A DNA stretch of 64,000 nt from Gamsiella multidivaricata (Eukaryota; Mortierellomycota; Mortierellomycetes; Mortierellales; Mortierellaceae). The position numbers and the translations under genes were made by a program. Of the stretch, positions 36,092 through 48,216 are shown one piece after another (positions within the stretch are counted from its first letter, which is position 1; each line of letters opens with the position of its first letter). A model generated the notes under the pieces. The model was given only the letters and a program-made list of their open reading frames with translations, made no database searches and was not told the DNA's origin. The DNA lies in the NCBI RefSeq assembly GCF_025024155.1, contig NW_026251750.1, forward strand, positions 186,001-250,000. The letters are read 5' to 3'.

Positions 36092-38567
36092 GAACTAGAT
36101 TCTAGCAACTTGTCAAAGTAAATGTTCCTTGCCCTTTGCCAACAAATTTTCGAAAATTTTGGGCCGATTGCTGCACAACAGAAACGCGAAACAAGACAAC
36201 CCAGAGCTGAAGAATGACGCGAACAAGCTAGCACACCCAAGAACATATCAGGCTTGCCGAAACAAACATTCCTACTCGCCCTACAGAACCATGCTACCAT
36301 GCTACAATGCAAAATATAACTTTTATCCCTGGCCACGGATGGCATACGAAACTCCTGAAATTCCTGCAAGCCCAAGGCCAACAAGCCCGATAAGCTCGAC
36401 TCACGCTTTTATCTTGGGCTACTCCCTATTCAAATGTCGCCAGCACCGCTATCACACCTAGTCGACAAGGGCTGGAATTACCTTCAGGCCCTCAACATTT
36501 AAAAACGATGTCATGGGATCCCTAAAGCGAAGTGAAGGTTATGGCAAGACGAAAACGAACATCGGAGGGATATTTATTACATTTTGACAATAGTATTATA
36601 GCTGTTGCATGCAAAAACATTATATTGATCAAGAACCAAAATAGACTGTATTAGATGCATTATGTTGCTACGAATGGTTGTCTATGGGCGTCTTCAAGAA
36701 CAGTACCTGTATCGATCAAGAATCAAAAAAGAGACAAGGTTCTTTTCTCAAGGCTCCTTTTTAAACCCGTCCTTATTAAAGGCCTCTCGATAACGCACGA
36801 AATGTCTCCTACCAAATCAAACCATCTGTACCAACATTGGAAAGGCGCGGATACCTTGCTCCCACATGAATTCCCTGCACCCGGATAAAGCCAGTAGAGT
36901 GGCCTTGTTCCCATAATTTGCTCAGATTAGGCCCTCTATTTTATAGATATATCCAACCATCTCTTTATTTGTCGTCCTCTCTGCAACGCACTGCTAAAGA
37001 AGCTCTGTTGCTATCTCTTGTTTGATCTTGTGCGCGAACGAACCTGACGATCCATCACCCGTGAATCGGTTAATGGTCGTTATAAAGACTTTCGCTCAGG
37101 CTTTGGCTGAGAGAGCGGACGTGGCCGCCAGGCCTACGACGGTTCGCAAATGATCACGATTCTCGTGTCTCTTGTAAAAAGGCCTTTGAGCGGCATATGA
37201 CACTCGCTTGCCCCGTCAGTCAGCCTCTTAAGAAAGCCGGATGCTGCTATATAGACATACTTTCTTTTCTCCTCCCAGGCTTCATTCCCATCCTCCGACT
37301 TGGCAGCTACCGACACAATGGCATTCATAGACACACGCTGGTATCGGTACTCACACTGACACTAACACATGGACACTCCATTACGAATACTGAAAATCAG
37401 GCCGAGAGGATCTGAAAACCTTTCCTAAGGAGGCGTACTGGGCCCTGTGAGCAGATTAAGGCCTTGTTCGTAGTCGAGCTCAAGAGGAAATTTTCATTAT
37501 ACCCAGCCTTGGCCATCAAAACAATATTAGGAATGAGGCCATAAAGAACAGAGCTGCAAGAGGAGGCTCCAATAGACATAGTACCATTACCTGTTCGGCA
37601 TAGCCGCAAAGGGATCCAAGCAAGCATGTCGCAGGTGGATATTCAGCGCTATACGGACGCTAGGGCGTAATATTACCGTCGTCTGAGATCTTATCTTAAG
37701 CGTGGTTTGATTGGATGGCCTCGCGCTTCAGTCTTTTTACGGTGCGCCTGAAGCGTCTGTATTTGTCTCGGAATCCAAGTCCGTTCATAACTCCTCATAG
37801 GGACTAAAGAGGCATTGTCTATAGAAGCGAAGACAGCAGCCCTTGACGTCTTTTTCTCACTGCTTTGAAGGGTAAACAATTGGTGTCTTGTGTTGATGAT
37901 AATGTCTACAATAGTATCCAATTTCCTGGCATGCAAGGGGCATTCCTTGGATGCCATGTCTCTTAAGAGTAGGTACGGGAGATTACGATTTCGACAGGAG
38001 CTGTCGCATGAACGCCAGGGACCTCAACAGGCAGGCTATTCCTTAAATACAAGTCCAATAATAAATGGCTAGATCATTTTTCGGGTCATGTTTTTGCTAA
38101 AGTGTGGGCGGACTCACATTTTGCTCCAGCCCTTATTAAGCGGTTATAGTAACTAGACACGAGACAAGAGAGGGAACCGCAGCACAGCTATTACGCCTTG
38201 TGCATGTCAGTGGCAGCGATTATGAGCCATGCTTAGATAAGGACAAGTCCTTCGCGTACAAGATGGGGTTATTGAGTAACCGCCGGTTTCGTGAGTTCTT
38301 GTTGTGAGGACCCCCACAAGTAATCATTATAGTGTATATATGATACATCCGCAAACGTAAGCAATGAGTCAATTGGCGTGGAATGTAATGGTCGATACTG
38401 AAAGTCTTACCATTGTTGTCATTGCAAAAGTTTTGGTATGCTATGATGTTAACAAGTGCTGCGCCCTGTGTCTACAACATTCCAGAGAACCGTGATATTG
38501 GCCTCACTAATATACAGCCCCTATCTATAGGCATTCAATCCAATAAAGACTTTATATTTAGCCTAAA
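36092..38567. other. Gene-poor region with relics
   Basis: 2.5 kb between the transposon and THOC7. Open frames at 36129-36461 (+) and 36384-36034 (-) have no domain. A broken minus-strand coding relic is entered at 37397-37957. No tRNA or other RNA gene recognised. Confidence 0.4.
37397..37957 (-). pseudogene. Broken coding relic, unknown family
   Basis: Two minus-strand frames, 37957-37691 and 37627-37397, lie in the same reading frame, separated by a short stretch with several stops. They read protein-like (KLDTIVDIIINTRHQLF, then SVLYGLIPNIVLMAKAGYN). I do not recognise the family. The pattern fits an old gene or transposon ORF with nonsense mutations. Confidence 0.3.
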
Positions 38568-39797
38568 TTATCGATCCTTATCGTCTGCAAGAAAGGCGTC
38601 CATATTCATGGCTATGTCCGCAGGGTTGGGTGTAGCTGTGAGAGACCGTGAAGGCGGTGTTGAGGATGGATGATGGGCTCTTCCGGGCGTCCCTACGGGT
38701 GTCGGTCGCAAGGAGTCGTTCGACGTGCTGTGCTGAAGATTCATTACGAGCATCACTCCTTCGTCCCCTTCTCCTGGTATGTCTTCATCACCTCCTCCTG
38801 GGGTATGTGATGCGCTCAGCGCAGGGCTCGCCATCGTAGATCCGCCTCTTTTGTCACTCGTCATACACTGCCCTTCCTGTGATGACATTTGTTCCATCTC
38901 ATTCACGTCTATAGCTGCCTGGGCCGATTCGGTGCCAGTAACAACAACTTCCATGGCCTCCACGAATCCTCCCTCTTCATCGTCATCTTCCTCGTGATGT
39001 GTCCTTGTGTGGAATAACCTCTTGGCTTCCTCACGCTGATCCTCCTCAATTGACTCTTGAATATTCTGGAGACATTGCAATGCCGTAAAGAACTGCTTTT
39101 TCCTGAGCTCCATAGTTTCGCTCTGTCTCACTGCTTGTTGCTCCAGTTCTAGAATCTCTGCCTGCAAATTCGCGATGCTCTGCTCACTCGACTCCCTGCT
39201 CGGAAATTTTGAAACCTCCGTAGCCAATTCATCGTATTTGATCTTGTTGGCACGTTCTTGTTTGACTTCCTCAAGTTTGTAGGCAAGGACCTGAAGTTCC
39301 TCTTCTGATTTGGAGATGTTCTCCTCGATCTGGCGTTGGTCCTGGTCATAGTGAAGGCGCTCCCGCTCAGCCATGTCGGTGATGAGTTTGGTTTTGGAAA
39401 GCCCCAGCTGGAACTGTGAAATTTCGAGAAGTAGGGATTGAAGACCATTTTCACTAAGAGCGGGTATATAACAATAGAATACCGCGTAGAGTTGGTGGTT
39501 AATTGTCGAGATATAACTTCCTTTGTTTCAATCCTGGGTTTGCTGCCCTTACATGTCTTCTTCTGTGCCAGATGATAATGATGTTGCCCATTTGTAAAAG
39601 CGAGCTGTCAGCCTCTTTAATGGTCTTTCGTTGATGCTGAGTCGTGTCTTGATAAGTTCTACCGCGACAGTTGAGAGGTGAAGGCACATGTTAGCGGATG
39701 AACAAAGCAGCCAAGTGGTATCGTCCTAAAGTCACGCGCATCAAAGTTCCCAGCTTTCCGCGATGCCGATGTTGAAGAACGTACCTTCCTGATCCAT
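38568..39797 (-). CDS. THOC7: THO complex subunit 7 (mRNA export)
   Basis: Subunit of the THO/TREX complex that couples transcription to mRNA export. Exons 39797-39785, 39658-39553 and 39453-38568 sum to 1005 nt (334 aa). The first exon encodes only MDQE plus one base. The second reads ELIKTRLSINERPLKRL, then RFYKWA, matching the family N terminus. The third opens with a segment ending SKTKLITDMAERERLHY and then two long coiled coils. Residues after about 200 are acidic and Ser/Thr/Pro-rich (EEDDDEEGG, TPVGTPG), giving a longer tail than animal THOC7 (about 204 aa). Divergent from UTP5. Confidence 0.88.
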
Positions 39798-40055
39798 TGT
39801 TGAGCGATGGCGATGCTGGTGAGGAGAAGTGATCCCTCTTGTTTCGTGGTGATGGGAGCAGGTTGAGCAGGCACACAGCACGTGCGAGTACCAATTGTAT
39901 ATTCGTGGCTTGTGTTTATGAAGGGAGTTTTTTTTTTTTTTGTGGAGCCAGGCCTTTTTTCTTCGTTCAAAGAGTCCTCTCTCTATCCCCCAACTTGCCC
40001 ACCCTCTCTGTTTCCTTCCTAGCCTAACCTTCATCAAGCACAACATATCCACACA
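39798..40055. promoter_or_regulatory. Shared divergent promoter THOC7 / UTP5
   Basis: 258 bp between the two start codons. It includes a T tract at 39931-39941 and a pyrimidine-rich leader before the UTP5 ATG. Both genes act in RNA processing and export. Confidence 0.6.
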
Positions 40056-42456
40056 ATGGTGAAAGCGACTCCCACAAAGACGAGCTTCGGCACATTGCAG
40101 AATCCCGACCATGTCTCAAGCGCCCTTATTATCCACTCCTCATTCTCCCCCATGGACGGCGGCAGCAACTACTGCATTGTCACACCTGGTGCTGATCACT
40201 ACCGTCTCCGCATTTTCGATACCGCTACTGGAACCATTAAGAATGATTATGAACAAAAGGAGGGCGACGGCAAGTGGACCTGTATCCGCTGGGGTGCTAT
40301 CTCGGAGACTGGAGCCAACGGAGTACGTCTATCTTTGATTGACTGGATCTGCTATCTTGATGTTCTGGAAATGTTCTCCAGTTGACCTATCGTAGTGCAG
40401 TTGCATTTCTAACCAGATCTCGCGGTGGAATTCCTGGACGTTAATGAAATAGGCAGCAAAGAAGAAGAGGAGATCATCTCTAGAAGGTAGCAACAGCCCA
40501 GTGCTCGCTCTCGGCCACACCAATGGACAAATCTCGGTCTATTCCCTGGCGCACGGCCGCATCCTTTACCAGCTCTCTGGATCGCACACCGGGAGAGTCA
40601 ATGACTTTTGCTTCTCCAAGAGTGGCACCCGTGGCTACTCTGCAGGCGAGGATGGTTTGATCTGCGAGTGGGATATCATGCAGGGGGTCGAGATGAGCAA
40701 ATTCCATGCCGATACCAAGGCTGTCAAGAAGATCCAGCTCAACCACGAAGAGACCATGATCTTGACTGCAGGACACAGCATGAAGCTCTGGGATCTCGAG
40801 TCACAGGAGACGATCAAGAACTTTACAGGACATGCCAGCGCTATCACGAACGTTGTCTTCTCTATCAATGATAAATTCGTTGCCTCCACAGCCGAACAGG
40901 ATCGATTCATCAACCTCTGGGACTGTACTCGCGATAACCAGCAAGAAGGAAACATCACAGGTGAGGAGATGAGTTTGCCGCACTACATCTCCATGCCATG
41001 GCAGAGCGATCTATGACGAACTGCATTTCTATATGCTGTATGTTGTTCAACTTATTTATCCCTTTTTATTGTCAAACCCTATTTTAGCCTTGACTCTGGA
41101 TAATACAGTCTCCCATGTTGACATCTCACCGAACAACACTATCCTGGCCATTTCAGAAGAGGGTACTGCCGGTATTTGGCAGAACGCACAGAGCGTCAGC
41201 GGTACATCGAGCAGCAGCGCTAAGGCCAACAAGAAGAAACGCTACACAACACGCGCCTGCGACTGCCTAGTCAAGGTAGAGTCGTCCCGTGGCGACAGAT
41301 CCGTGATTCCTTTGCTGGCAGGAGTCTTCGCCCCTCAGGGACAGATGATCCTCGCCCGCGGATCGACCATCAAGCCAGTTTTTGAGAAGATCGATTTCCA
41401 GAACGAGGACGGATCATTAAAGGAGAAAGAGTTGATCATGACCCGCGCACCTGTCACTGGCTTCCTGATGGACGAATCAGCACAGGCAGTCAGCAATTTG
41501 AAGGCAACCAAGAAGGCATACGACGAGAGCGCAGTAACGGTGGTCGGTGCAGCGGATTTCGCATTGCCAACACCAGGCATGAGTGGAGAGAACGACGATG
41601 AGAAGGATATTGACGAGGATGCTGAGGAACTCGAGGGACGTACAATGGAGGAGAAACTCCAGGATCTGGTCGTGGATGAATCAGCAACAAACTCGACGGG
41701 CAAGAAATCAAAACAGTCAGAGGGTAGCAAAAACAGGTACCCAACGCCCAAGGCTAACTCTTTGCAACAAATGCTTATCCAGGCACTGCATTCAAATGAT
41801 CTTCAGCTCCTGGAAGCCTGCTTGACCTTTAACAACGTGGAGGTAATCAGGAACACAGTTCGTCGTCTTCCTACGGCATATGTCGTCCCATTCTTGACGC
41901 AAGTCATACACAAGTTTCAGCAGAAGCCCAACCGTGGAGAGGCACTGTTGGAATGGATCAAGGCTGTGCTGCTGATTCACACTGCATACCTGATGACTGT
42001 CCCAGACCTGATCAAGAAGCTGTCTAACTTTTACCAAACCCTGGACTCACGCGTGTCGGTGTTCCAGAAGCTGTTGAACCTGCATGGACGCCTTGATTTG
42101 GTGATGAGCCAGATCGAGATGAGACGGCAATACGAGGCTGAGGATACGACGAATGAAGCAACAACAGTGTACGTGGAGGACGAGGATGACGATGATGATG
42201 AGGAACTGGATCTCGATATGGAAGATGATGATGAAGATGATGACCTCGTTGGTGAGGCGGACGCATTTGATGAGGAGGAGGTAAGGCCTTGAGAGTCAAT
42301 ATCTTTGTATAGGCCGAACATGATTTCTTGGAGCCATACTAACATGTTCTTTATTCTGATTTTTTATATTCGTAGATTGGAGATACGGACGAGGAGGAAC
42401 TCGAGTCTGAAATGTCGGACGACGATGAAGACGACGAGTCTGAGGACGAGGAATAA
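40056..42456 (+). CDS. UTP5: U3 snoRNP component UTP5/WDR43
   Basis: WD40 protein of the t-UTP/UtpA complex needed for pre-18S rRNA processing and rDNA transcription in the nucleolus. Exons 40056-40322, 40453-40960, 41088-42280 and 42376-42456 sum to 2049 nt (682 aa). An N-terminal propeller spans about residues 20-330 (VLALGHTNGQISVYSLAHG, AGEDGLICEWDI, TAGHSMKLWDLES). Residues about 525-620 form the Utp12/Dip2 alpha-helical domain (LQQMLIQALHSNDLQLLEAC). The C terminus is almost purely acidic (EDEDDDDDEELDLD). The exon 2 acceptor (ATAG at 40449-40452) was chosen because it keeps frame and gives a KKKRRSS basic stretch, as in homologues. Confidence 0.9.
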
Positions 42457-43339
42457 AGCGATATTTCGTTTTTGTTCTCTTGGTTCTGCGTTATCTTTGA
42501 TAGAAAACGGTTCATTAACGCTCGATACACAGAACCACGCATTCACGAGCACGAGCACACGCACGCATCCACACGCAAACACACAAACATTCACTTTAGC
42601 GCATGTAATCTTCACAGTAAATAAGCATTGTTTTTATCCGCATTATATGTTTGCACTGAAATTATTAAAAAGCATGCAGGGTTGCCTTGTGGTACATGAA
42701 GAACGAGCTTGTAGAGACTTATTTACCTTGCAGAAACAAGGCACTCCACTTTGTACTTGTGAAAAAGCCTTTAGCTCTCCTGCAGTAGAGGGGAATGCAT
42801 TCTTGACTGTTCCATACACCAGCATAAGTATGTTCTGGCTAGCATCTCTGTATTCATCGCAGACCTTCGTTCTCCAACGCTTGGTAAGGAGTTGCAAATG
42901 TATCGATCAGCATTTGAAGTGTACTGGGCGTACGCGGTTACTGCCGCTCTCTTGATGGTCACCTCGTTGTTGACTTTGGGAGCGCGGTCAGCCTAAAGCC
43001 TATCCCCTTAGTGTTCATGGAAGGCCCTGAATGCCACTAGAGCTCTTTACGTTGTCCGAGTCACCGCATGTCAACACTAGCTGGCGTGAACTCTAGGCAG
43101 AGCAAGAAGGGGATATCTCATTCCCAAAAGTTCTCTGAGGGGCATCAGTATCAAGCGGATGATCATATGGCGTTCAAGAGTGCAAATACTGCGAAGAACC
43201 ATAGTCTGAAGACCACTATAGTCGTAAACACCTCCCATTCGGCAAAGCCCTCATGCATCTGCTAGAGCAAAAGAAGCGGGGCTACTTAATGACTGTATTG
43301 AACTACTTGCACTTACCCTGAGAATTCAAGCAGCCATGA
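42457..43339. other. Intergenic after UTP5
   Basis: About 880 bp. It starts with the UTP5 3' UTR, including a CACA-rich stretch (42535-42590). The remainder has short frames on both strands with no domain. No gene seen. Confidence 0.45.
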
Positions 43340-43709
43340 TTGGGTGGCGTTAAAGAGGGACAGTGGGCGGATCTAAGATTTAGTCTAAGGCATTATTGTC
43401 GGGATGGGGATGACAACCGCACCTCTATCTCCAAGTGTGTATTTATTAAAGCCATTTGGCTCCAGAACTTTGGTGAAGAGCAAATCGTGATCCATCCGTT
43501 TTGTTATTATGTCGCTCCTGAATCCCTGACTCCTCTGTCTCTTAAAGACATCCTTCATCTCTTGGCCGACTGTGACCCTCTCGTGACAATCGATCCATAT
43601 CCAATCCATAGGAACCATGGCTCGCCTCTTTTCGGAGAGAGGGGGTCAGAACAACATGGCGCGATTCACGTGCCTTTCCGTTTAGACTACATACCGCTCG
43701 AACGAGCAC

Positions 43710-43744
<35 letters not shown>

Positions 43745-44152
43745 CATTCCGCCACGCCTTTCATGTGCACGTCAGATGTCAGATTTACGTATCTAATGGT
43801 TCTCATGAAAAGTCAGGCAAAGGTATGTCCTTTTTACCAGCTTTATCGATCGTTCGGCCTCTTTACGCGGCGGTCGGTTAAACAGGCATCGTCGGATATC
43901 ACCTCTGACCTGATTCGACAAGAACGACAAGATAGGTTCCGCGAGGCGTACAAGGCTTTCGAAGAGCACCATGAAGATAGCTTTTGGGCTAATTACGCTC
44001 TCAAAATCAATAGCGGTTGTTATTCAAAGTTTAGGTCTTCAGCAGGCAGGAACCGCCTACAAGCATTACCCCTTGAAGAATCCGTGAGAAAGAGAGTGAG
44101 GCCATACTTTCATACCCGGAGAGTACAGTTAGTAGAGATTAACGCCCGCTAG
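43340..44152 (+). other. 271-codon open frame interrupted by a 32-T tract, unknown
   Basis: A single + strand frame, MGGVKEG to EINAR, whose middle is a run of 10-11 phenylalanines encoded by a 32-base T tract (43713-43744). The part after the tract (DITSDLIRQERQDRFREAYKA... positions 43899-43955, then EEHHEDSFWANY) reads like a charged helical protein. The part before it looks less protein-like. The T tract may be an insertion scar that happens to keep the frame. No known domain, and no splice signals examined give a better model. Confidence 0.25.
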
Positions 44153-44179
44153 TAGAAATATATAAGAGTATAGCAACAA

Positions 44180-44429
44180 GACTAAGGAGGAAAAAGCGGA
44201 TCTGGTCCTACTCCACGTCATGAATCATTTCTCTACCTCTGCAAAATGCTATGCGTACTCAACAGCGGCCAGGCGATTCGAGCTGTACCCTTTATTAAAG
44301 GATTCCATGGCCTTAATGGAAGGCGAATTTGGTGCTAGAGTCCACGACATAAAACAAAGGACCAGCGATAGTGCACTCAAAGTTTAAGCCTAGGCCAAAG
44401 CTGGCTATATTCGCTTGAGATAGATTCAC
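44180..44429 (+). pseudogene. Coding relic ending in the RecQ-relic C-terminal tail
   Basis: Positions 44341-44429 match 52732-52784 plus 53430-53470, the C-terminal tail of the RecQ helicase relic (encoded motif IVHSKFKPRPKLAIF). The frame here has a TAA at a position where the 52.7-kb copy has CAA, and a TGA where that copy has TTA. The preceding stretch has a separate open frame (ADLVLLHVMNHFSTSAK) of unknown family. Confidence 0.45.
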
Positions 44430-44677
44430 TTAGCCATCAATAGAATCCCACTCACCTTCTCACACTTTCACCACGACAACCATCAAGAAACTTATACCTA
44501 CAAATCTACAGATCCTCGAACATCAGCTACCGATTATAATGGCGAAGAAACAATGCTTTCTGCCCACTGCAAGGTGAATAGCATATTCTCAAAATTCCTT
44601 AAAGAAACATTCCTGTCTTCATGGGGGGACACTATTGAGAAATGCAAAAAGTACAGCAACATGGAGCAATGAACGTA

Positions 44678-44995
44678 TCATAAATTCTTTTGATAGGTTA
44701 GTGGCCATTTATTGAACCTATCTAAAGTGAATATAGCCAGCTTTGGCCTAGGCTTAAACTTTGAATGCACTATCCCTGAACGCGTCGAAGGGCCAATTCC
44801 CTGTGGCTGATGTTGTACGTATAATTTTTCTGCAGAAACCTGTGAGACACCCCCGGACATCGCCATGTCTCGTCCACTTGACCATATATGCATATTGGCC
44901 TGTCTGGACTTGATTTCTTTGCTTCTTCCCATGCCTGTACACACTTTTTCTCCAAACATCAACCAACTAATCCAACCATCCAACAAGCCCTGCAC
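44678..44995 (-). pseudogene. Inverted copy of the same C-terminal tail in a short ORF
   Basis: A 105-codon minus-strand frame whose end reads GIVHSKFKPRPKLAIFTLD, a third copy of the tail (44714-44774, inverted relative to the other two). Its first 75 codons are unrelated to the RecQ relic at 52.5 kb as far as I can see. With the copy at 44341-44429 it forms an inverted pair about 300 bp apart. Confidence 0.45.
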
Positions 44996-45799
44996 CAGTT
45001 TTTAGGCACACTCGCCCGTCAGTCATGCCTCATAATACCAGCAAAAGACTGGCATCACAGGAGCTAGAGCAACAGGAGCTACCGCAGATGGTCTTTCAGG
45101 TTCAACTCCCTTCAGATATGCAGCCATATTCTCAGCAGGGGCGCCCAAAGGGGCGGCGTTGTCTGTCAAACAAGGTTCTATCAGCAGCAGCGCCCCCACC
45201 ATCAGCAGCACCGGCGAAAGAGCAAGATGGACCCTCGGCTCCGACCATCGCTTCGACCGCTATAACTGCACGGACAACTACACAGGGTAGAAAGCTACCA
45301 ACGTCTTCGCAACGGCGCCAAGGAGTATCTTCATCGCTACAGCCCACTGCCCGTCGCGACCTAGTTCTGCTCTTGCCTCGCTTACCTCAACTCTTTTCGA
45401 CAACCTAAAAATCCTTATCCTTCAGCAAGGAATCCTTCCGTCAGACATGACGGTTGAACAGACCACAGAGACAAGAGGATAAACGGCGAAGTCCATTCTG
45501 AAGAGTATTTTCAGGACGCCTAATTCTATACTGAAAGCAATGGAGACATACAGGTCACATATCGAGCGCTTCAAGACAAGTAACCATGACTCTGTAGTGT
45601 TGTTCATTCTCATGCGAAAGTGGCGTCGTCGTAGTTCAAACACCTTTACGTTGAAAATTACCAAGTAGTAGCAGTAATAGCAGTAGTAGCAGTAATAGCA
45701 GCAGTAGTAGTGGTAGCAGTAATAGCAGTATTAGCAATGTCAACTCCAGCGATGGTGATAATGACGATCAATATGTTCTATGTTTCCTGGCTAGAGATA
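44996..45799 (+). other. Open frames of unknown identity and AGT/AGC repeats
   Basis: A Gln/Ala/Pro/Ser/Thr-rich frame (45025-45408) and a short basic frame near 45460-45665 (KSILKSIFRTPNSILKAME) precede a microsatellite of AGT/AGC units (45663-45740). They may be the N-terminal, low-complexity part of the recombinase-like gene that follows. Nothing links them firmly. Confidence 0.3.
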
Positions 45800-48216
45800 T
45801 CGCAAAAGTTTGTGTGGGGACAAGAGCAAGACGGACTACGAAGTGGATTCTGAGCGAATAACGGACTTCTTGATAAACTACGTGTTCAATAAGGAGGTGG
45901 CGAGGCACGTTAATGCGGACGTCGGTTACATTAGGCAAGTTGGCGTGTTATCGTCGAATTCGTCAAATGTATAGCGAATGCCGCTTCCGCCCTGGGAACC
46001 GTCTACGTCACCGTCGAACGCGAATGCGACAGAGTGGGCAATCACGTAGGCCCTGGAAGTCACCTCGCCAGTGTCAGTCATGGATAGCGGTAGCGGCGAC
46101 GACGACCACCACCACAACAACAACAACGATAATAACAACAATAACGATAGTGGCGATAACGACGATAGAAATGATGACGACGACGATGACAACGACATTG
46201 TGGGACCCACAACCGGTGCTATTGCCGTTGCCGCTTCCAGGCACATCACCAGGGTTTCCAGAGTTGAAGGAGCATCACAAGGTAGATCAACCCTCTGTGT
46301 ATTATATACTATTATATATTGTTATATATCCGTGTCGTTTGCAGTTTGCCGTTTGGATGTTTATTTATCGTCCTTTCATTCGCTCTAGTTCTCGATGCTC
46401 CATTCTATGTGCTTTCATATAGTCGTCCAGAACGCACAGCTGGACAAGAATGGTCGCAATACGATCTACGTCCCACCTAGCCTTTCAACAACAGAGAACT
46501 ACATGAAGGCCCTCATTTTCTTGTGGAAATACCAGTGGAGACTATCTGGCATATTATAACCTGACTCCTAACCCTCGAAAGAACCTTGTATTGCAGAACA
46601 CCATCAGGCAATATGCCGAAAACTTGGTCTATACGAAAACAACAAAAGGCAAGACGCGTACAAGCGCCTGCTTTGTACGCGACCCGTATAAAGCGAAGCA
46701 GTTTATCCAGATGGCTTCATTCACATGGTGGAAGCTTCTGGTGCCCAGGAGGGTGGGTAAACCCATATACGATCAAGCACGGTTTCCGCACATTCGCGAG
46801 CATTTGAACATACTGGCACGGCACCATATGCTGCTGGGTGACGAGGATATGTGCAATCTGATGCTGTCTGGCGTCTTTAGCGTTCAAACGCGACATAACA
46901 TCCCTGGATCGGCCCTGGCTTTAGGGATTGTCTTCTCTCTATTAAGAGGAAAGACTAACCAGCGCGGCGTCAACATGTACACAGTAGTATATTGCCACCG
47001 GAATTTTGTTCGCTGTTCAGTTGCCGCATTTGGATAGTACATGCTTGAGCGTTTTCCGATTGTATCAGTCCAGTAAATGCCATGCTTTATTTCAAGCTCT
47101 GCGCCATGTTGCCAATTCGTTCTGACCATTCCATGCTATTAATTTTCCCCAGGTAGAGAACGAGCCCATTCCTAACTTCTCTGGTGCGGATGATTGGCAT
47201 TCTATCCGAGTCCTCAGGTTGGTCGAAACTCTACAGGAGATTCTCAATAACCGAACAAAGGTCATTACAAACCAAGCCCAGAATGATATCGCTGTACAGG
47301 CCATGCACGCCTGCCCAGTGTACTCTCTCAAAGCCACCCATGCCGGACGTCATACTGGGAGTCAGAGGCATACCACCTCGGCTTGAACCTTGACTACATC
47401 TATTACCTCGGTCGCTGGAGTATGGGCTAGATGGAGTCTTATTATGCCTCCAAATTGCCTACAATCGGAGCATTGTACATGACTCATTTCAGGAAAGACG
47501 ATCCGTACTTTATTGAGCGCGATCTAGTGACGCCGCCATTACAGCTCCAGCGCCTTATCTTTCCGTGGATTGAGGATACCTTTGTGAATGACGAGGAACT
47601 ATCGTGGAAGACGCCGTCCTGTATCGAAGAATGCGACAAGGAGATGTTGGGAGCGGACCCAGATGTCAGTACAGAGAGCGACACCCATTTTGTCCCTGCC
47701 GAGCAAACGATCTCGAGCAAGAACCTGTCAACCAAGCTGGTCAATAGCGCACTGGTCGACCGCATCGGGTTCCTTAAGCTACTTGTTCGTTTGCGGCGTG
47801 TTATCCTTCAGGATGCTGTTTTGTATTTGAAGCCGAACGCGAATGGTCAAACCTTGAGCAACGAGCTTTTAGAGTCCTGTAGAGAGAAAATAAAAGATAT
47901 TTATTGGGGCAGCTCGACTACAAATGGGATGAAATGGCGAGTAATGCTGTTCGGCAGGGATGAAGGAGGAATGAAGGCAAGAGATGAGATGCAGGAATGG
48001 GAGCTAGAGCTTGAAATGATGCAGTGTAAACAATCAAACGCAGAGATTAGGAGTGAGCCTACGAGGAAGGCACGCAGCAGCAACACACTCGAACCAGGTC
48101 CACGAATCAGGCGCGTGGGGCGCAATACCAAAAAACGAAAACGGCAAGGAAAGAGTATGGGGAGACGATGGATTTCCTGCGCAGAGACTCACAACTTCCA
48201 AAAAGAAAAGACTTGA
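45800..48216 (+). pseudogene. Crypton-like tyrosine recombinase / Ndc10-type DNA-binding protein relic
   Basis: Pieces in order on the + strand: an N-terminal core-binding-like part (SERITDFLINYVFNKEVA, about 45850-45910); an Asn/Asp-rich linker from AAC/GAC repeats (46100-46200); a central helical part (46430-46760); and NIPGSALALGIVFSLLRGKTNQ (46899-46964), typical of the fungal Ndc10/CBF3 domain-2 family. THAGRHTG (H-x-x-R box, about 47337-47360) and YLGRWSMG, a stop, then MESYYASKLP (47431 on, candidate nucleophile Tyr) follow, then LIFPWIED. TAG stops sit at 47035-47037 and 47428-47430. A frame change falls near 47375, and an 85-nt GT-AG intron is likely between about 47067 and 47152. 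The tail after 47600 is acidic, then very basic. Degenerate as it stands. Confidence 0.7.

Noticed and set aside
42031..42345. Ser-rich minus-strand ORF opposite the UTP5 acidic tail
   Set aside because: Antisense shadow of GAT/GAG codons.
46071..46388. Asn/Asp-rich ORF as an independent gene
   Set aside because: It is a repeat-coded linker in line with the recombinase relic on both sides.
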